From contig NZ_JBHSFP010000022.1 in the NCBI RefSeq assembly GCF_042654065.1, forward strand, positions 92,791 to 156,790: a stretch of DNA of 64,000 bases. The letters are read 5' to 3'. The stretch is from Sphaerisporangium dianthi (lineage in GTDB: Bacteria; Actinomycetota; Actinomycetes; Streptosporangiales; Streptosporangiaceae). Position 1 is the first letter of the stretch, and each line of letters opens with the position of its first letter. A program made the position numbers and the translations under genes. A model generated the notes under the pieces. The model ran no database searches, had not been told where the DNA came from, and worked only from the letters and a program-made list of their open reading frames with translations. Positions 1 through 8,606 of this stretch are shown one piece after another.

Positions 1-341
1 AAGATGACCGACCCGAACAGGTTCATGACCAGCGTGAACAGGAACAGGGTGAACAGCAGCGGCATCCAGCGGTCGCTGTCCTTGCCGAGGTTCGGCCGGG
101 CGATCTGCTCGCGGACGAACTGGTAGGCGAGCTCACCGACGTTCTGGAAGCCCCGCGGCACGAGCTTCGGCCGGGCGAAGGCGGCATAGGTGAGCACCAT
201 GACGAGCAGGGTGCCGACCAGCGCGAGCAGAGCCGGCTTGTTGAACCAGGCAGCACCTTCGACGAGCGGCGGCCAGTCGAAAATGCCGAGCCCCGGAGCC
301 GTGAACTCATCGGAGGCGAGAGGCGTCAGCGTGGCGCTCAC
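1..341 (-). CDS. atpB: F0F1 ATP synthase subunit a, N-terminal part (cut by window edge)
   Basis: This encodes the membrane subunit a of the ATP synthase F0 sector, which forms the proton half-channels against the c-ring. About 113 residues are present; the rest lies beyond base 1. The visible part has a short N-terminal tail (ending FDWPP), a first hydrophobic helix (about residues 34-54), a loop carrying RPKLVPRGFQN, and the start of a second helix preceded by RWMPLLFTLFLF, typical of bacterial AtpB. The GTG start follows AAGGGA by about 8 nt. It lies downstream of atpI in the usual actinobacterial order, so it is the first structural gene of the atp operon. Identity is firm from motifs and neighbourhood. 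Confidence 0.93.
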   Translation of the reverse strand, partial: MSATLTPLASDEFTAPGLGIFDWPPLVEGAAWFNKPALLALVGTLLVMVLTYAAFARPKLVPRGFQNVGELAYQFVREQIARPNLGKDSDRWMPLLFTLFLFTLVMNLFGSVI

Positions 342-630
342 TCGTCGTTCCCTTCGTCGTGTTGATCGGTCAAGTGGCCATCCAGTGACCACACCGCGGA
401 CGGGCGGGCCGGATGAGAAGTAGAAAGAGAGCGGGGGGGCCAGGGCTCGATGGCTCCGACAGATGTTCCCCGACCTTGTTTACCGCGCACGCGACAATAG
501 CAGGCGCGGCCCTGACTAGTCATATCGAGCCAGCCTCGAGAGATCGTCATCTCGGGCGCCCGACGACGACTCGTCATGCCCCGTCTGCCGATGAGATTGT
601 AAGGGAAGCGGCGTCGCGGAACATGACGGC
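342..630. other. atpI-atpB intergenic region
   Basis: This 289-bp gap separates two co-directional minus-strand genes and has no credible coding frame. It probably holds the promoter of the main atp operon, but I see no -35/-10 pair I would defend. It contains local stretches of lower GC around 590-605. Confidence 0.4.
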
Positions 631-1059
631 TCACCTCTTCTCCTCGATCGAACCGGGAACTTTGACCTCAGGGTCGACGTAGAGCATGCGAAGGCGCAGG
701 AAGCCGCGCGCCTCGCCGATGGTCCAGCAGATGGTGCAGGCGATGACCGTCAGGCTGAACGACTGGGGGTCCCACGTGGTGGCGTCCGCGAAGCGTTCGA
801 GCAGCACCGCCAGCACCAGGATCTTCACCAGATAGGTGCCCATCGCGGTCGCCATCATGATCACCGGGGAGATGCGCGCGGCGTAGGCGACGGCGATCAG
901 GCTGATGGTGAAGAAGGCCGCCACGACGACGACGCCGATGCCCGCGCCCAGCGCCCCTTTGGAGCCCACGAGGAACGCGGCGACCACGACGGCGATCAGC
1001 CCGACCAGAGCCGTCGGGATCGCGGCCGCTCTGAGCATTCGGAGATCGTTGTCCTGCAT
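631..1059 (-). CDS. atpI: AtpI-like small membrane protein upstream of the ATP synthase operon
   Basis: A 142-residue protein with four predicted membrane helices (about residues 10-30, 36-58, 68-90 and 95-115) and a charged C-terminus ending SIEEKR. Position (between wecA and atpB) and topology match the AtpI/Mg-transport-like accessory proteins, which are thought to help c-ring assembly in other bacteria; its function here is inferred. I chose the ATG at 1059 (MQDNDLRML) because GGAG lies 7 nt upstream and the longer frame adds a non-hydrophobic, unconserved-looking leader. It lies 254 bp beyond the end of wecA on the same strand. Confidence 0.75.
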   Translation of the reverse strand: MQDNDLRMLRAAAIPTALVGLIAVVVAAFLVGSKGALGAGIGVVVVAAFFTISLIAVAYAARISPVIMMATAMGTYLVKILVLAVLLERFADATTWDPQSFSLTVIACTICWTIGEARGFLRLRMLYVDPEVKVPGSIEEKR

Positions 1060-1313
1060 CGGGCGCTCCAGGGCATCGGTTGGCAAGCGAGCGATTGCTA
1101 CCTTACAGGGCGAGCGATGCCCGGACCTTGCCGGGCCCACCGCTAGTGAAAGATATCACAAGCTCAGGGAGGGCCGCCTTTACCTGCGATTTCGTGGAGG
1201 TGAACGGCCAGGCGAGAGCAGATGATGATCTGCGCCGACCTCCTTGGCGCGCCCCGGGCGCGAGGGATGAGACCGGCGCCTGCGGACGGGTCGGGTGACC
1301 GGCCCGGGGTGGG

Positions 1314-2555
1314 TCAGCCGGTGGTGGTGACCGTGGCCGAGGACGACGTCGTGGCCGCGCCGGGAACCGAGGGATCTTCGGGGACCGGGCCGGGCCCCGG
1401 CTGCGGTCCCGGGCGCACCGCATGGGCGCCGCCGCCGCGTCCGCCCCGGCCGGACCGCCACACCGGCAGGCCCATCATCACCAGCACGGCCAGCGCCAGC
1501 AGCACGACCACCGGGAAGACGATCAGCGGGACGCCGCCGACCGACAGCCCCACGACGGTCGCGGCGAACAGGAACGTCCACGCGTACATGATCAGCACGG
1601 TACGGCGATGCGAGTGGCCGATCTGCAGCAGCCGGTGGTGCAGGTGACCGCGGTCGGGCGCGAACGGCGACTTGCCGTAGGACGTGCGCCGCACCACGGC
1701 CATGATGAGGTCCGCCAGCGGGAGCACCATCACCGCGAGCGGGAGCAGGATGGGCAGGACGACCGGGAAGCGGTTGATGTCGCCGGCCCCGTTGTAGTCG
1801 ACCGTGCCGGTGACCGTGACGACCGAGGTGGCCAGCACCAGGCCGATCAGCATCGCCCCGGTGTCGCCCATGAAGATCTTGGCGGGATGGAAGTTGTGCG
1901 GCAGGAAGCCCAGGCACATTCCGATGAGGATCGCCGTGATCGCCGCCGTGACGCTGAGACGTCCCTGGTCGAGGCTGTCGGTCAGCGCGACGGTCCAGGC
2001 GAAGGTGGCCATCGCCGCGATGCAGACGATGCCGGCGGCCAGGCCGTCCAGGCCGTCCACGAAGTTCACCGCGTTGATGGCGACGACCACCACGAGAATG
2101 GTGATGATCGTGGTCAGCGTGTTGTCCAGGCTGACCGTCCCGCCGTTCGGCAGCGGGATCCACAGCAGGGTGAGCTTGAAGGCGACCAGCAGCCCCGCCG
2201 CGGCGATCTGGCCGCCCAGCTTGACGAAGGCGTCCATGCCCCACCAGTCGTCCAGGAAGCCGATGAGCACGATGACCCCGCCGGCCAGGGCGAGGGCGGT
2301 GACCGTCTGGCCGTCGCCCATCCGCGGATCGGCGAGCTTGGGGCCGATGTGCTCCAGCCGGCTCGCGACGAACAGGCCGGCCAGCATGCCCGCGTACATC
2401 GCCAGGCCGCCGAGGCGTGGCGTGCGGACCGTGTGCACGTCTCTCTCGCGGATCTCGGGCGCGGCGCCGATGCGCAGGGCGAAAACCCTGACCAGCGGCA
2501 CCAGCAGGTAGGTGACCACCGCCGTCACCGACGCCATGAGGAGGTATTCGCGCAC
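1314..2555 (-). CDS. wecA: Undecaprenyl-phosphate GlcNAc-1-phosphate transferase (WecA/TagO/MraY family)
   Basis: This integral membrane enzyme transfers a sugar-1-phosphate (usually GlcNAc-1-P) from a UDP-sugar to undecaprenyl phosphate, the first step of a cell-wall glycopolymer. The 413-residue protein has about 11 hydrophobic segments and the family motifs in order: the paired aspartates in GFLDDWWGM (D102-D103), NAVNFVDGLDG (161-171), the catalytic-region aspartate in FMGDTGA (D231), and the HLHHRLL loop (304-310). The last 50 or so residues are a Gly/Pro/Ser/Thr-rich tail, probably disordered. GTG at 2555 is the first start; an ATG lies six codons downstream. The glyA-wecA-atpI order is standard in actinobacteria. 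Exact sugar specificity cannot be read from sequence. Confidence 0.9.
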   Translation of the reverse strand: MREYLLMASVTAVVTYLLVPLVRVFALRIGAAPEIRERDVHTVRTPRLGGLAMYAGMLAGLFVASRLEHIGPKLADPRMGDGQTVTALALAGGVIVLIGFLDDWWGMDAFVKLGGQIAAAGLLVAFKLTLLWIPLPNGGTVSLDNTLTTIITILVVVVAINAVNFVDGLDGLAAGIVCIAAMATFAWTVALTDSLDQGRLSVTAAITAILIGMCLGFLPHNFHPAKIFMGDTGAMLIGLVLATSVVTVTGTVDYNGAGDINRFPVVLPILLPLAVMVLPLADLIMAVVRRTSYGKSPFAPDRGHLHHRLLQIGHSHRRTVLIMYAWTFLFAATVVGLSVGGVPLIVFPVVVLLALAVLVMMGLPVWRSGRGGRGGGAHAVRPGPQPGPGPVPEDPSVPGAATTSSSATVTTTG

Positions 2556-2615
2556 GACCCCAGTTTCCCGGATTGTTCGGCCAAATGTGACCGGAAAATT
2601 GCACAGAACTGCACA

Positions 2616-3944
2616 TTAACCACGTGGATACGCCGGATGACCCCGCGTGAGCCGGGTCACCCGCTCGGCCACCGACGTTATCGCACCTGGACGGCGCACG
2701 GCCTGCGCCACCATCGACCCGATCTCCTTCATCTCGCTCACCCCCATGCCCTGCGTCGTCACGCAGGGGGTGCCGAGCCGGATGCCCGAGGTCACCGTCG
2801 GCGGCTCCGGGTCGTAGGGGATGGCGTTGCGGTTGAGGATGATTCCCGCGGCCGCGCAACTCCGCTCGGCCGCCACCCCGGTCACCCCGAGGTCCCGCAG
2901 ATCGATGAGCGCCAGGTGGGTGTCGGTCCCGCCGGAAACCGGGCGCATGTCCTCGGCCGCCAGCGCGTCGGTCAGCGCCCGGGCGTTCGCGATCACCTGC
3001 GCTGCGTACGCCCGGAAGTCCGGCCGCAGCGCCTCCCCGAAGGCCACCGCCTTGGCAGCGACGGCGTGCATCAGGGGCCCTCCCTGCGTGAACGGGAAGA
3101 CCGCGCGGTCGATGCGCGAGGCCAGCTCCGCGGTGCAGAGGATGCCGCCGCCCCTCGGCCCGCGCATCGCCTTGTGCGTCGTGAACGTGATCACGTCGGC
3201 GTGCGGCACGGGCGAGGGGACCGCCCGGCCCGCCACCAGGCCGATCGTGTGGGCGGCGTCCACCAGCAGCCACGCGCCGACCTCGTCGGCGATGCCCCGG
3301 AACACCGCGTGGTCCACGAGCCGCGGATACGCCGTGGCGCCACAGATGATCATCTTTGGCTGGTGCCGCACCGCCAAGTCGCGCACCTCGTCGTAGTCGA
3401 TGGTCTCGGTGTCGCGCCGCACCCCGTACGCCACCACGTCGAACCAGCGGCCCGAGAAGTTGACCTTGGATCCGTGGGTCAGATGGCCGCCGTGCGACAA
3501 CGCCATCGCCAGGACCGTGTCGCCCGGCCGCAGCAGCGCGGCGTACGCGGCGAGGTTCGCCGACGCGCCGGAGTGCGGCTGGACGTTGACGTGATCGGCG
3601 CCGAACAGCGCCTTCGCCCGCTCGACCGCGATCGTCTCGGCCCGGTCGACGACCTCGCAACCTCCGTAGTACCGCCTGCCCGGGTAACCCTCGGCGTACT
3701 TGTTGGTCAGAGTGGAACCCAGGGCCGCGATCACGGCGGGCGAGGCGAGGTTCTCACTGGCGATGAGCTGCAGGCCGCCGCGAAGCCGCTCCACCTCGTC
3801 GATCAGCACTCGGGCGATCTCGGGATCCTGCCGCCTCAGTTGCGCGAAGTCGGGTCCGTAGAACTCCGCGTCACCGCCGGCGACGCCGGCAGGCTCGTGG
3901 TCGCGTTCGTGATCGCGTTCGTGGTCGCGCCGTGTCGTACGCAT
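2616..3944 (-). CDS. glyA: Serine hydroxymethyltransferase
   Basis: This cytoplasmic PLP enzyme interconverts serine plus tetrahydrofolate with glycine plus 5,10-methylene-THF. The 442-residue protein has LIASENLASPAV near the N-terminus, the NKYAEGYPGRRYYGG segment, DAAHTIGLVAG (the Asp that contacts the PLP ring nitrogen) and the PLP-lysine motif TTHKAMRGPRGG (Lys258). The motif reads HKAM where HKTL or HKAL is more usual, so it is mildly divergent but all key residues are present. The first 20 residues contain a DHER triple repeat and look disordered. I start at ATG 3944; AAGGAG is 13 nt upstream, rather far, and no better in-frame start exists. It lies between the WXG-like pair and wecA. 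Confidence 0.92.
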   Translation of the reverse strand: MRTTRRDHERDHERDHEPAGVAGGDAEFYGPDFAQLRRQDPEIARVLIDEVERLRGGLQLIASENLASPAVIAALGSTLTNKYAEGYPGRRYYGGCEVVDRAETIAVERAKALFGADHVNVQPHSGASANLAAYAALLRPGDTVLAMALSHGGHLTHGSKVNFSGRWFDVVAYGVRRDTETIDYDEVRDLAVRHQPKMIICGATAYPRLVDHAVFRGIADEVGAWLLVDAAHTIGLVAGRAVPSPVPHADVITFTTHKAMRGPRGGGILCTAELASRIDRAVFPFTQGGPLMHAVAAKAVAFGEALRPDFRAYAAQVIANARALTDALAAEDMRPVSGGTDTHLALIDLRDLGVTGVAAERSCAAAGIILNRNAIPYDPEPPTVTSGIRLGTPCVTTQGMGVSEMKEIGSMVAQAVRRPGAITSVAERVTRLTRGHPAYPRG

Positions 3945-4064
3945 GGCCGGCTCACCACTCCTTCCCCCCGTACGGGACCGCACGAGGTAAGGACACTGGT
4001 CTCCCCACTGTAAGGCCGGCCATCCGCGGCCCCCCGGCGACCGCTCGGGGACCGTCTCGGGCGG

Positions 4065-4445
4065 TCAGCTGTAGGCGTGCGGGGCACCCGCCGCGACCGG
4101 CACCCACCGGGGGGTGTCCGCGGCCTGGTCGCTGATCGCGCTGAGCACCGACTGGCGGTACATGCTCAGGCGGTTGCGCCACTCGTTCATGTCCTGCACG
4201 TACCGCTCCGCGACCGGCGCGTCCCAGACGTCCCTGCTGCGACTCATCTGCTGCGCCTTGTCCAGGGAAGTGGTCAGCCCTTCGAGCAGCGGCAGCACCT
4301 GCTGCCACAGATCGACGAGCTTCTGGTACTCGGGGTTGAACCGCCAGCTGGTCGCCTGCCCATCGGGGTTGAACGGGTCGGCCGAGGAGGTCGGCGGCCC
4401 TTCACCGGGCTGGAGCGGCTGCGGAGCCGGGGGATCGGCGTGCAT
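4065..4445 (-). CDS. WXG100-like small protein, candidate type VII secretion substrate or partner
   Basis: A 126-residue protein with a Pro-rich, disordered first 35 residues, then two long helices separated by a turn at V-W-D-A-P (residues 73-77), a W-x-x variant of the WXG hairpin turn. After the turn comes a helix with the aromatic/Arg pattern MNEWRNRL. The helix-WXG-helix length fits the WXG100 superfamily. The ATG at 4445 follows GAAGGAGG, a strong ribosome site, and is 16 bp past the stop of the upstream repeat-rich protein, so the two are almost surely co-translated. No ESX core component lies nearby. The family call is inference from hairpin length and the turn motif. Confidence 0.5.
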   Translation of the reverse strand: MHADPPAPQPLQPGEGPPTSSADPFNPDGQATSWRFNPEYQKLVDLWQQVLPLLEGLTTSLDKAQQMSRSRDVWDAPVAERYVQDMNEWRNRLSMYRQSVLSAISDQAADTPRWVPVAAGAPHAYS

Positions 4446-4461
4446 CTCTGGCGGCCCTCCT

Positions 4462-6336
4462 TCACGAATCGGTCGACGAGCCAGGCTCGGCGTCTTCTGA
4501 CGGGACATCCGACGCGGACGTCACGCCATGGCCATCGTCGGCGCTGAAATGGCCGTATCGGCCCTCTACCCCGGATGGCGAGTACAGACCGGACCTGAGG
4601 TGCCCTTCCTGCTGTACGAGCCCCTGAGGACCTCGCTGCCCCTGATCGCCACTCGCTCCTCGTACGCCTTCGGAAGACCCGGTCCCCTGGTCGGGCCGAC
4701 CGTGCGAAGCACCCGTTCCACGGTCGGACGAACCCGCATCGGCGCCCGAGTAGGACGAAGCCGGACCCGCGGCCGAGTGGGACGAACCCGACCCTGCGGC
4801 CGAATGGGACGAACCCGAGCCGGCGGCCGAGTCGGGCGTACCCGAGCCCGCGGCCGGGTCGGGCGTGTCCGGCGGGAGCGGAGCCGACGGCCTGGCCGAA
4901 CCGGACGGCTCTTCGGGCTGGATGTGGCCCACCGGCCCATCGGGCTGGGGGTGCCCCGGCTGCGCACCGTCCGGCGGGACGACCACCGGCTGCTCCATCG
5001 GCGGGATCTTGTCCATGTTCTGCATCAGCCAGCGAAGATGCTCGGCGCTCGGAGGCTTCATGGTGACCTCGACGACCCGCACCCCGTCGACCTCGATCAC
5101 CCGCGTCCGTTCGTGCGTGGTGTCGATGTCGTCGGGGTTGTCGACATTCGGCGTGTCGAGCCGCTGGTCGGGCGGCACACTCTGCTGGGCGGGCGTGCCG
5201 GGCCCCTGATCGGCCGCATACGGCTGCCGATCCACCACATCCGGCTGACCATCAGGCGCGACGGGCTGCTGATCAGGCGCGTCGGGCTGCCCATCAGGCG
5301 ACACCGGCCCCCGATCCACCACATCCGGCTGACCATCAGGCGCGACGGGCTGCCGATCAGGCGCGTCGGGCTGCCCATCAGGCGACACCGGCTCCCGATC
5401 CACCACATCCGGCTGCCGATCGGGCGTGACGGGCTGCTGGTCGGGAGCGTCAGGTCTCTCGGTGGGCGGGATCTGCTGCTGCGCGTCCGGGCCGGCCTGC
5501 GGACTCTCCGCCAATGGAGACACGTACTGTGGCTCGCCACCTTGCGGCGGCCCCTCCGGCTTGTCGGGCTTGTCGGCCTTCGGCGGTTCGGGCTTGTCGG
5601 GCTTGTCGACCTTCGGGGCGTCGTCCTTGTCGGGCTTGTCGACCTTCGGCGGCTCGTGTTTGTCTGGCTTGTCCGTCTTGTCCTGCGGGTCGGACGTGGG
5701 CGCGTCGTGCTTGTCCGCCTTGGGCGGAGGATCGGACCTATCGGCCTTCGGCTCGTGCTTCTGGTCGGGCTGATCGTTCTTGTCGTTCTTCGGCGAATCG
5801 TCCCTGTCCGGCTTGTCCGCCTTCGGCGCGTCGTTCTTGTCGGCCTTGGGGGCGTCGTTCTTGTCCGGCTTGTCGGCCTTGGGGGCGTCGTTCTTGTCGC
5901 CCTTGTCGCTCTTGTCGTTCTTGGGTGAGTCGTCCTTGTCGGCCGTCGGCGGAGCGTCCTTGCCACCCTTGTCGGACTTCGAATGTCCGTCCTTGTCGGC
6001 CGTGTGGGTCTTCTCCGTCTTGTCCGTCTTGCCGTCGCCGGACTTGGAGTCATGCTTGTCGGGATCGGTCTGGTTCATGCTCTTGGGACCGGTCACCGTG
6101 TCGTTCTGCTTCTCCTTCTTCTCCAGAAGGACGAGCCGGGCGCTGACATCGCGGACGAGCGTCTCGCCGGCGTCGGCGACCTGGACCGGCCGGTACGTGG
6201 TGGGCACGGACAGGCCGGCCGCGCCGGTCAGCTGAGTGACACGCGCCTCGACGCTGCGCATCTGCTTCCCGGCGCGTCCCACTTCGGCCAACAGCTCACG
6301 GACCAGCTTCGGGTCCATTCCGTCCAGCTTGCCCAT
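4462..6336 (-). CDS. Long repetitive acidic/Pro-rich protein with helical N-terminus, partner of the WXG-like gene
   Basis: Unrecognised 624-residue protein. Residues 1-78 are two amphipathic helices ending in a Lys/Glu-rich segment. Residues about 85-265 are almost only K, D, P, A, S and N in short repeats (KADKPDK-like). The next block is a Gln/Asp/Pro array encoded by an 84-bp tandem repeat. A compact segment follows (R-V-I-E-V-D-G-V-R-V-V-E-V, then AEHLRWLMQNMDKIPP), the only other part likely to fold. The tail is Ser/Ala/Gly-rich with an AAGSGSSHS repeat. There is no signal peptide or membrane helix. It lies directly upstream of the WXG-like gene. It could be a type VII secreted or surface linker protein; that is inference. 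Confidence 0.6.
   Translation of the reverse strand: MGKLDGMDPKLVRELLAEVGRAGKQMRSVEARVTQLTGAAGLSVPTTYRPVQVADAGETLVRDVSARLVLLEKKEKQNDTVTGPKSMNQTDPDKHDSKSGDGKTDKTEKTHTADKDGHSKSDKGGKDAPPTADKDDSPKNDKSDKGDKNDAPKADKPDKNDAPKADKNDAPKADKPDRDDSPKNDKNDQPDQKHEPKADRSDPPPKADKHDAPTSDPQDKTDKPDKHEPPKVDKPDKDDAPKVDKPDKPEPPKADKPDKPEGPPQGGEPQYVSPLAESPQAGPDAQQQIPPTERPDAPDQQPVTPDRQPDVVDREPVSPDGQPDAPDRQPVAPDGQPDVVDRGPVSPDGQPDAPDQQPVAPDGQPDVVDRQPYAADQGPGTPAQQSVPPDQRLDTPNVDNPDDIDTTHERTRVIEVDGVRVVEVTMKPPSAEHLRWLMQNMDKIPPMEQPVVVPPDGAQPGHPQPDGPVGHIQPEEPSGSARPSAPLPPDTPDPAAGSGTPDSAAGSGSSHSAAGSGSSHSAAGPASSYSGADAGSSDRGTGASHGRPDQGTGSSEGVRGASGDQGQRGPQGLVQQEGHLRSGLYSPSGVEGRYGHFSADDGHGVTSASDVPSEDAEPGSSTDS
5227..5430. repeat. 84-bp in-frame tandem repeat, about 2.4 copies
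   Basis: TCCACCACATCCGGCTG recurs at 5231, 5315 and 5399, giving an exact 84-bp (28-codon) period with few differences between copies. In the minus-strand protein each unit encodes a Pro/Asp/Gln/Val-rich peptide built on PDGQPDVVDR and PDGQPDAPD. The low divergence suggests recent expansion or conversion. Shorter Lys/Asp repeats continue through 5560-6000. Confidence 0.85.
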
Positions 6337-6545
6337 GGGCGTCTCCCGTGGTCGTGACCGCCGCTCCCCTTGGTGCGCCCATTGCGACTCCAAAGGGCTC
6401 GCGCCCGCTCGCAGCCATGCTCCCCTGCCACAGGCGATCGCTCAAGAGCACAGACGCACCTCACGCTACTGAGACGCTCCGGCCACGAGCCCGCACGATA
6501 GCCATACGGCATGAGTCACGGCGGTGACGGCACGGACCTCGGCCG

Positions 6546-7613
6546 TCACGGCCGCTTGTCGGCCTGCCCTCGCGTCTCGGCGGGCGGAACCTGCCCCACC
6601 CCGGCCGCCCCGTCGGCGTCGACCGGCTTGACGGCGTCGACCGGCTCGGCCGCGTCCGCGGGCTTCACCGTCTCGGCCGGCTCGGCGGAGACACCGGGCT
6701 TGGCCGTATCGGCGGACCCGGCCGCGTCCGCGGGCTTGACGGCATCGACCGGCTCCGCCGTGTCCGCGGGCTTCACCGTGTCAGCCGTGTCGGCCGTGTC
6801 CGCGGGCTTCACCGTGTCAGCCGTGTCGGTCGTGTCCGCGGGCTTGGCCGTGTCGGCCGTGTCGGCGGGCTTGGGCGTGTCGGTGGGTTCGGCGGTGTCG
6901 GTGGTCGCGGTGGCCTCGGTGAGGGCTTCCTTGGCGCCCGCCAGACCCGAGACATCGGTGTCCGGGCCCGCGTCGGTGGCCACGTAGCCGATGACGCTGC
7001 GCAGCTTCTCGACCGGGATGGCGCCCTGGCGCAAAACCCGTGGCACGGCCGTCGTGAGGTCGATGATCGTGGAAGGCGTGGTGTCGGCGCAGGCGCCGCC
7101 GTCGAGGTAGACGGCCACGGACTCCCCGAGCTGCTCCTCGGCGTCGGCGGCGGTCGTCGCGGGCGGCGCGCCGGACCGGTTGGCGCTGCTCACCGCCATC
7201 GGCCCCGTCTCCTTGAGGAGCTCAAGCGCGACGGCGTGCAGCGGCATGCGGACCGCGACGGTGCCCTTGGTGTCACCCAGATCCCAGTTGAGCGAGCGGC
7301 TCGCCCGGCAGATGATCGTCAGCGGCCCTGGCCAGAAGTTGTCGATCAGATCTTGCCCGTAGGTGCCGAGATCCTCGATGAGGGCGGAGGCGGCCCGTAC
7401 CGTGCCGACCAGGACGGGGACGGGCATGTCCCGGCCGCGGCCCTTGGCCTCGAGAAGGGCGGTGACGGCCGAGGGCGTGAAGGCGTCGGCCCCGATGCCG
7501 TAAACCGTGTCCGTCGGGATGACCACCAGCTCGCCGGCCCGTATGGCGGACGCGGCGTCGGCGATCCCGGCAGCACGCTGCTCGGTGGTGGAACAGTCAT
7601 AACGTCGGCTCAC
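6546..7613 (-). CDS. L-threonylcarbamoyladenylate synthase (Sua5/YrdC/YwlC) with long repetitive tail
   Basis: This enzyme makes threonylcarbamoyl-AMP from Thr, bicarbonate and ATP for the t6A37 modification of ANN-decoding tRNAs. The YrdC core is about residues 1-210: IPTDTVYGIGADAF, FWPGPLTII, VAVRMPLHAVALEL, SSANRSGAPPATTA and STIIDLT are all present. Instead of a Sua5 C-terminal domain, residues about 212-355 are a low-complexity tail of KPADTAD/AEPVDAVKPAD-type repeats. It sits downstream of prmC on the same strand (60-bp gap), its usual place. The tail is very unlike the core in composition and probably disordered. GTG or ATG at 7613 opens the frame with no shorter alternative needed. 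Confidence 0.88.
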   Translation of the reverse strand: MSRRYDCSTTEQRAAGIADAASAIRAGELVVIPTDTVYGIGADAFTPSAVTALLEAKGRGRDMPVPVLVGTVRAASALIEDLGTYGQDLIDNFWPGPLTIICRASRSLNWDLGDTKGTVAVRMPLHAVALELLKETGPMAVSSANRSGAPPATTAADAEEQLGESVAVYLDGGACADTTPSTIIDLTTAVPRVLRQGAIPVEKLRSVIGYVATDAGPDTDVSGLAGAKEALTEATATTDTAEPTDTPKPADTADTAKPADTTDTADTVKPADTADTADTVKPADTAEPVDAVKPADAAGSADTAKPGVSAEPAETVKPADAAEPVDAVKPVDADGAAGVGQVPPAETRGQADKRP

Positions 7614-7672
7614 GACTTGTCATCCTCCCATGCGGGCGGGCCGGCCCGAGCCGGGATCCCCCGCGTCGGCCG

Positions 7673-8527
7673 TCATTCCTGGCCGTGACGGGCCGTGACG
7701 AAGCGGTCGCGGCCGGCCAGGTCGGCGTGGTCTCGCGCGTCACGCCAGCCGCGGTCCTCGGAGAACTCCAGATAGACCGCCGACCCCTGCTGGTCGGCGT
7801 GCTCCACCGCCACCAGACCGCCCGCCCGCAGCAGGCGCCGGGCCGTGCGCTCGACGGCGCGGACCTCGTCCAGCCCGTCCTCCCCCGAGCCGTACAGGGC
7901 ACGGGACGGGTCGTAGTCGCGCACTTCGGGGTCGCGCGGCACCGCGCCCGGCGGGATGTAGGGCGGGTTGGAGATGACCAGGTCCACCTGGCCGTTCAGC
8001 TCGGGCAGGCAGTCGGCGAGGTCCTCCGGGTGCAGGGAGACGCGCCCCTGCCCGTGCTCGACGATGTTGCGCTTGGCCCAGCCGTAGGCGACCGGGTCGA
8101 CCTCGACGGCGTGCACCTGCGCGAGCGCGACCTCCTGGGCGATCGACAGGGCGATGGCGCCCGAGCCGGTGCCGAGGTCGACCACGAGCGGGGAGGCGAC
8201 GTCCATCTCACGGAGCCGGTCGATGGCCCAGCCGGCCACCACCTCGGTCTCGGGGCGCGGCACGAACACGCCGGGCCCCACCTCGAGCGACAGGTAGCGG
8301 AAGTAGGCACGTCCGGTGATGTGCTGAAGCGGCTCGCGTGCCTCCCGCCGTGCGATGCCCTCCCAGAACAGGGCGTCGAACTCCGAATCGGGCACCGTGT
8401 GGAGCTGGCCGCGCCGCACACCGTGGACGAACGCCGCGATCTCCTCGGCGTCGGTGCGCGGTGAGGGCACCCCCGCCTCGGCGAGCCGGGCGGTGGCGAG
8501 GGCTATCTCGTCCATCAGCAGCGTCAT
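7673..8527 (-). CDS. prmC: Release factor glutamine methyltransferase
   Basis: PrmC methylates the Gln of the GGQ motif in peptide-chain release factors using SAM. The protein has an N-terminal helical domain, a SAM-binding motif VVDLGTGSGAIALS, the acidic loop HAVEVDP and the catalytic NPPYIPPG motif, all as expected. I prefer ATG 8527 (MTLLMDEI, 284 residues), which gives the usual family N-terminus. A GTG at 8602, 4 nt past the prfA stop, would add 25 residues by translational coupling and cannot be excluded. It follows prfA, its substrate, in the same transcription unit. Confidence 0.9.
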   Translation of the reverse strand: MTLLMDEIALATARLAEAGVPSPRTDAEEIAAFVHGVRRGQLHTVPDSEFDALFWEGIARREAREPLQHITGRAYFRYLSLEVGPGVFVPRPETEVVAGWAIDRLREMDVASPLVVDLGTGSGAIALSIAQEVALAQVHAVEVDPVAYGWAKRNIVEHGQGRVSLHPEDLADCLPELNGQVDLVISNPPYIPPGAVPRDPEVRDYDPSRALYGSGEDGLDEVRAVERTARRLLRAGGLVAVEHADQQGSAVYLEFSEDRGWRDARDHADLAGRDRFVTARHGQE

Positions 8528-8606
8528 GGGAGTTTTCGCAAGATACGTCGTCGACGGGGTCGTGGAGGGTGTCTGGCCACTTCGCGGGTCGGGTGGGTTC
8601 ACGGGG

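Noticed and set aside
1422..4013. 863-residue plus-strand frame across wecA and glyA
   Set aside because: Crosses two certain minus-strand genes; typical high-GC antisense artefact.
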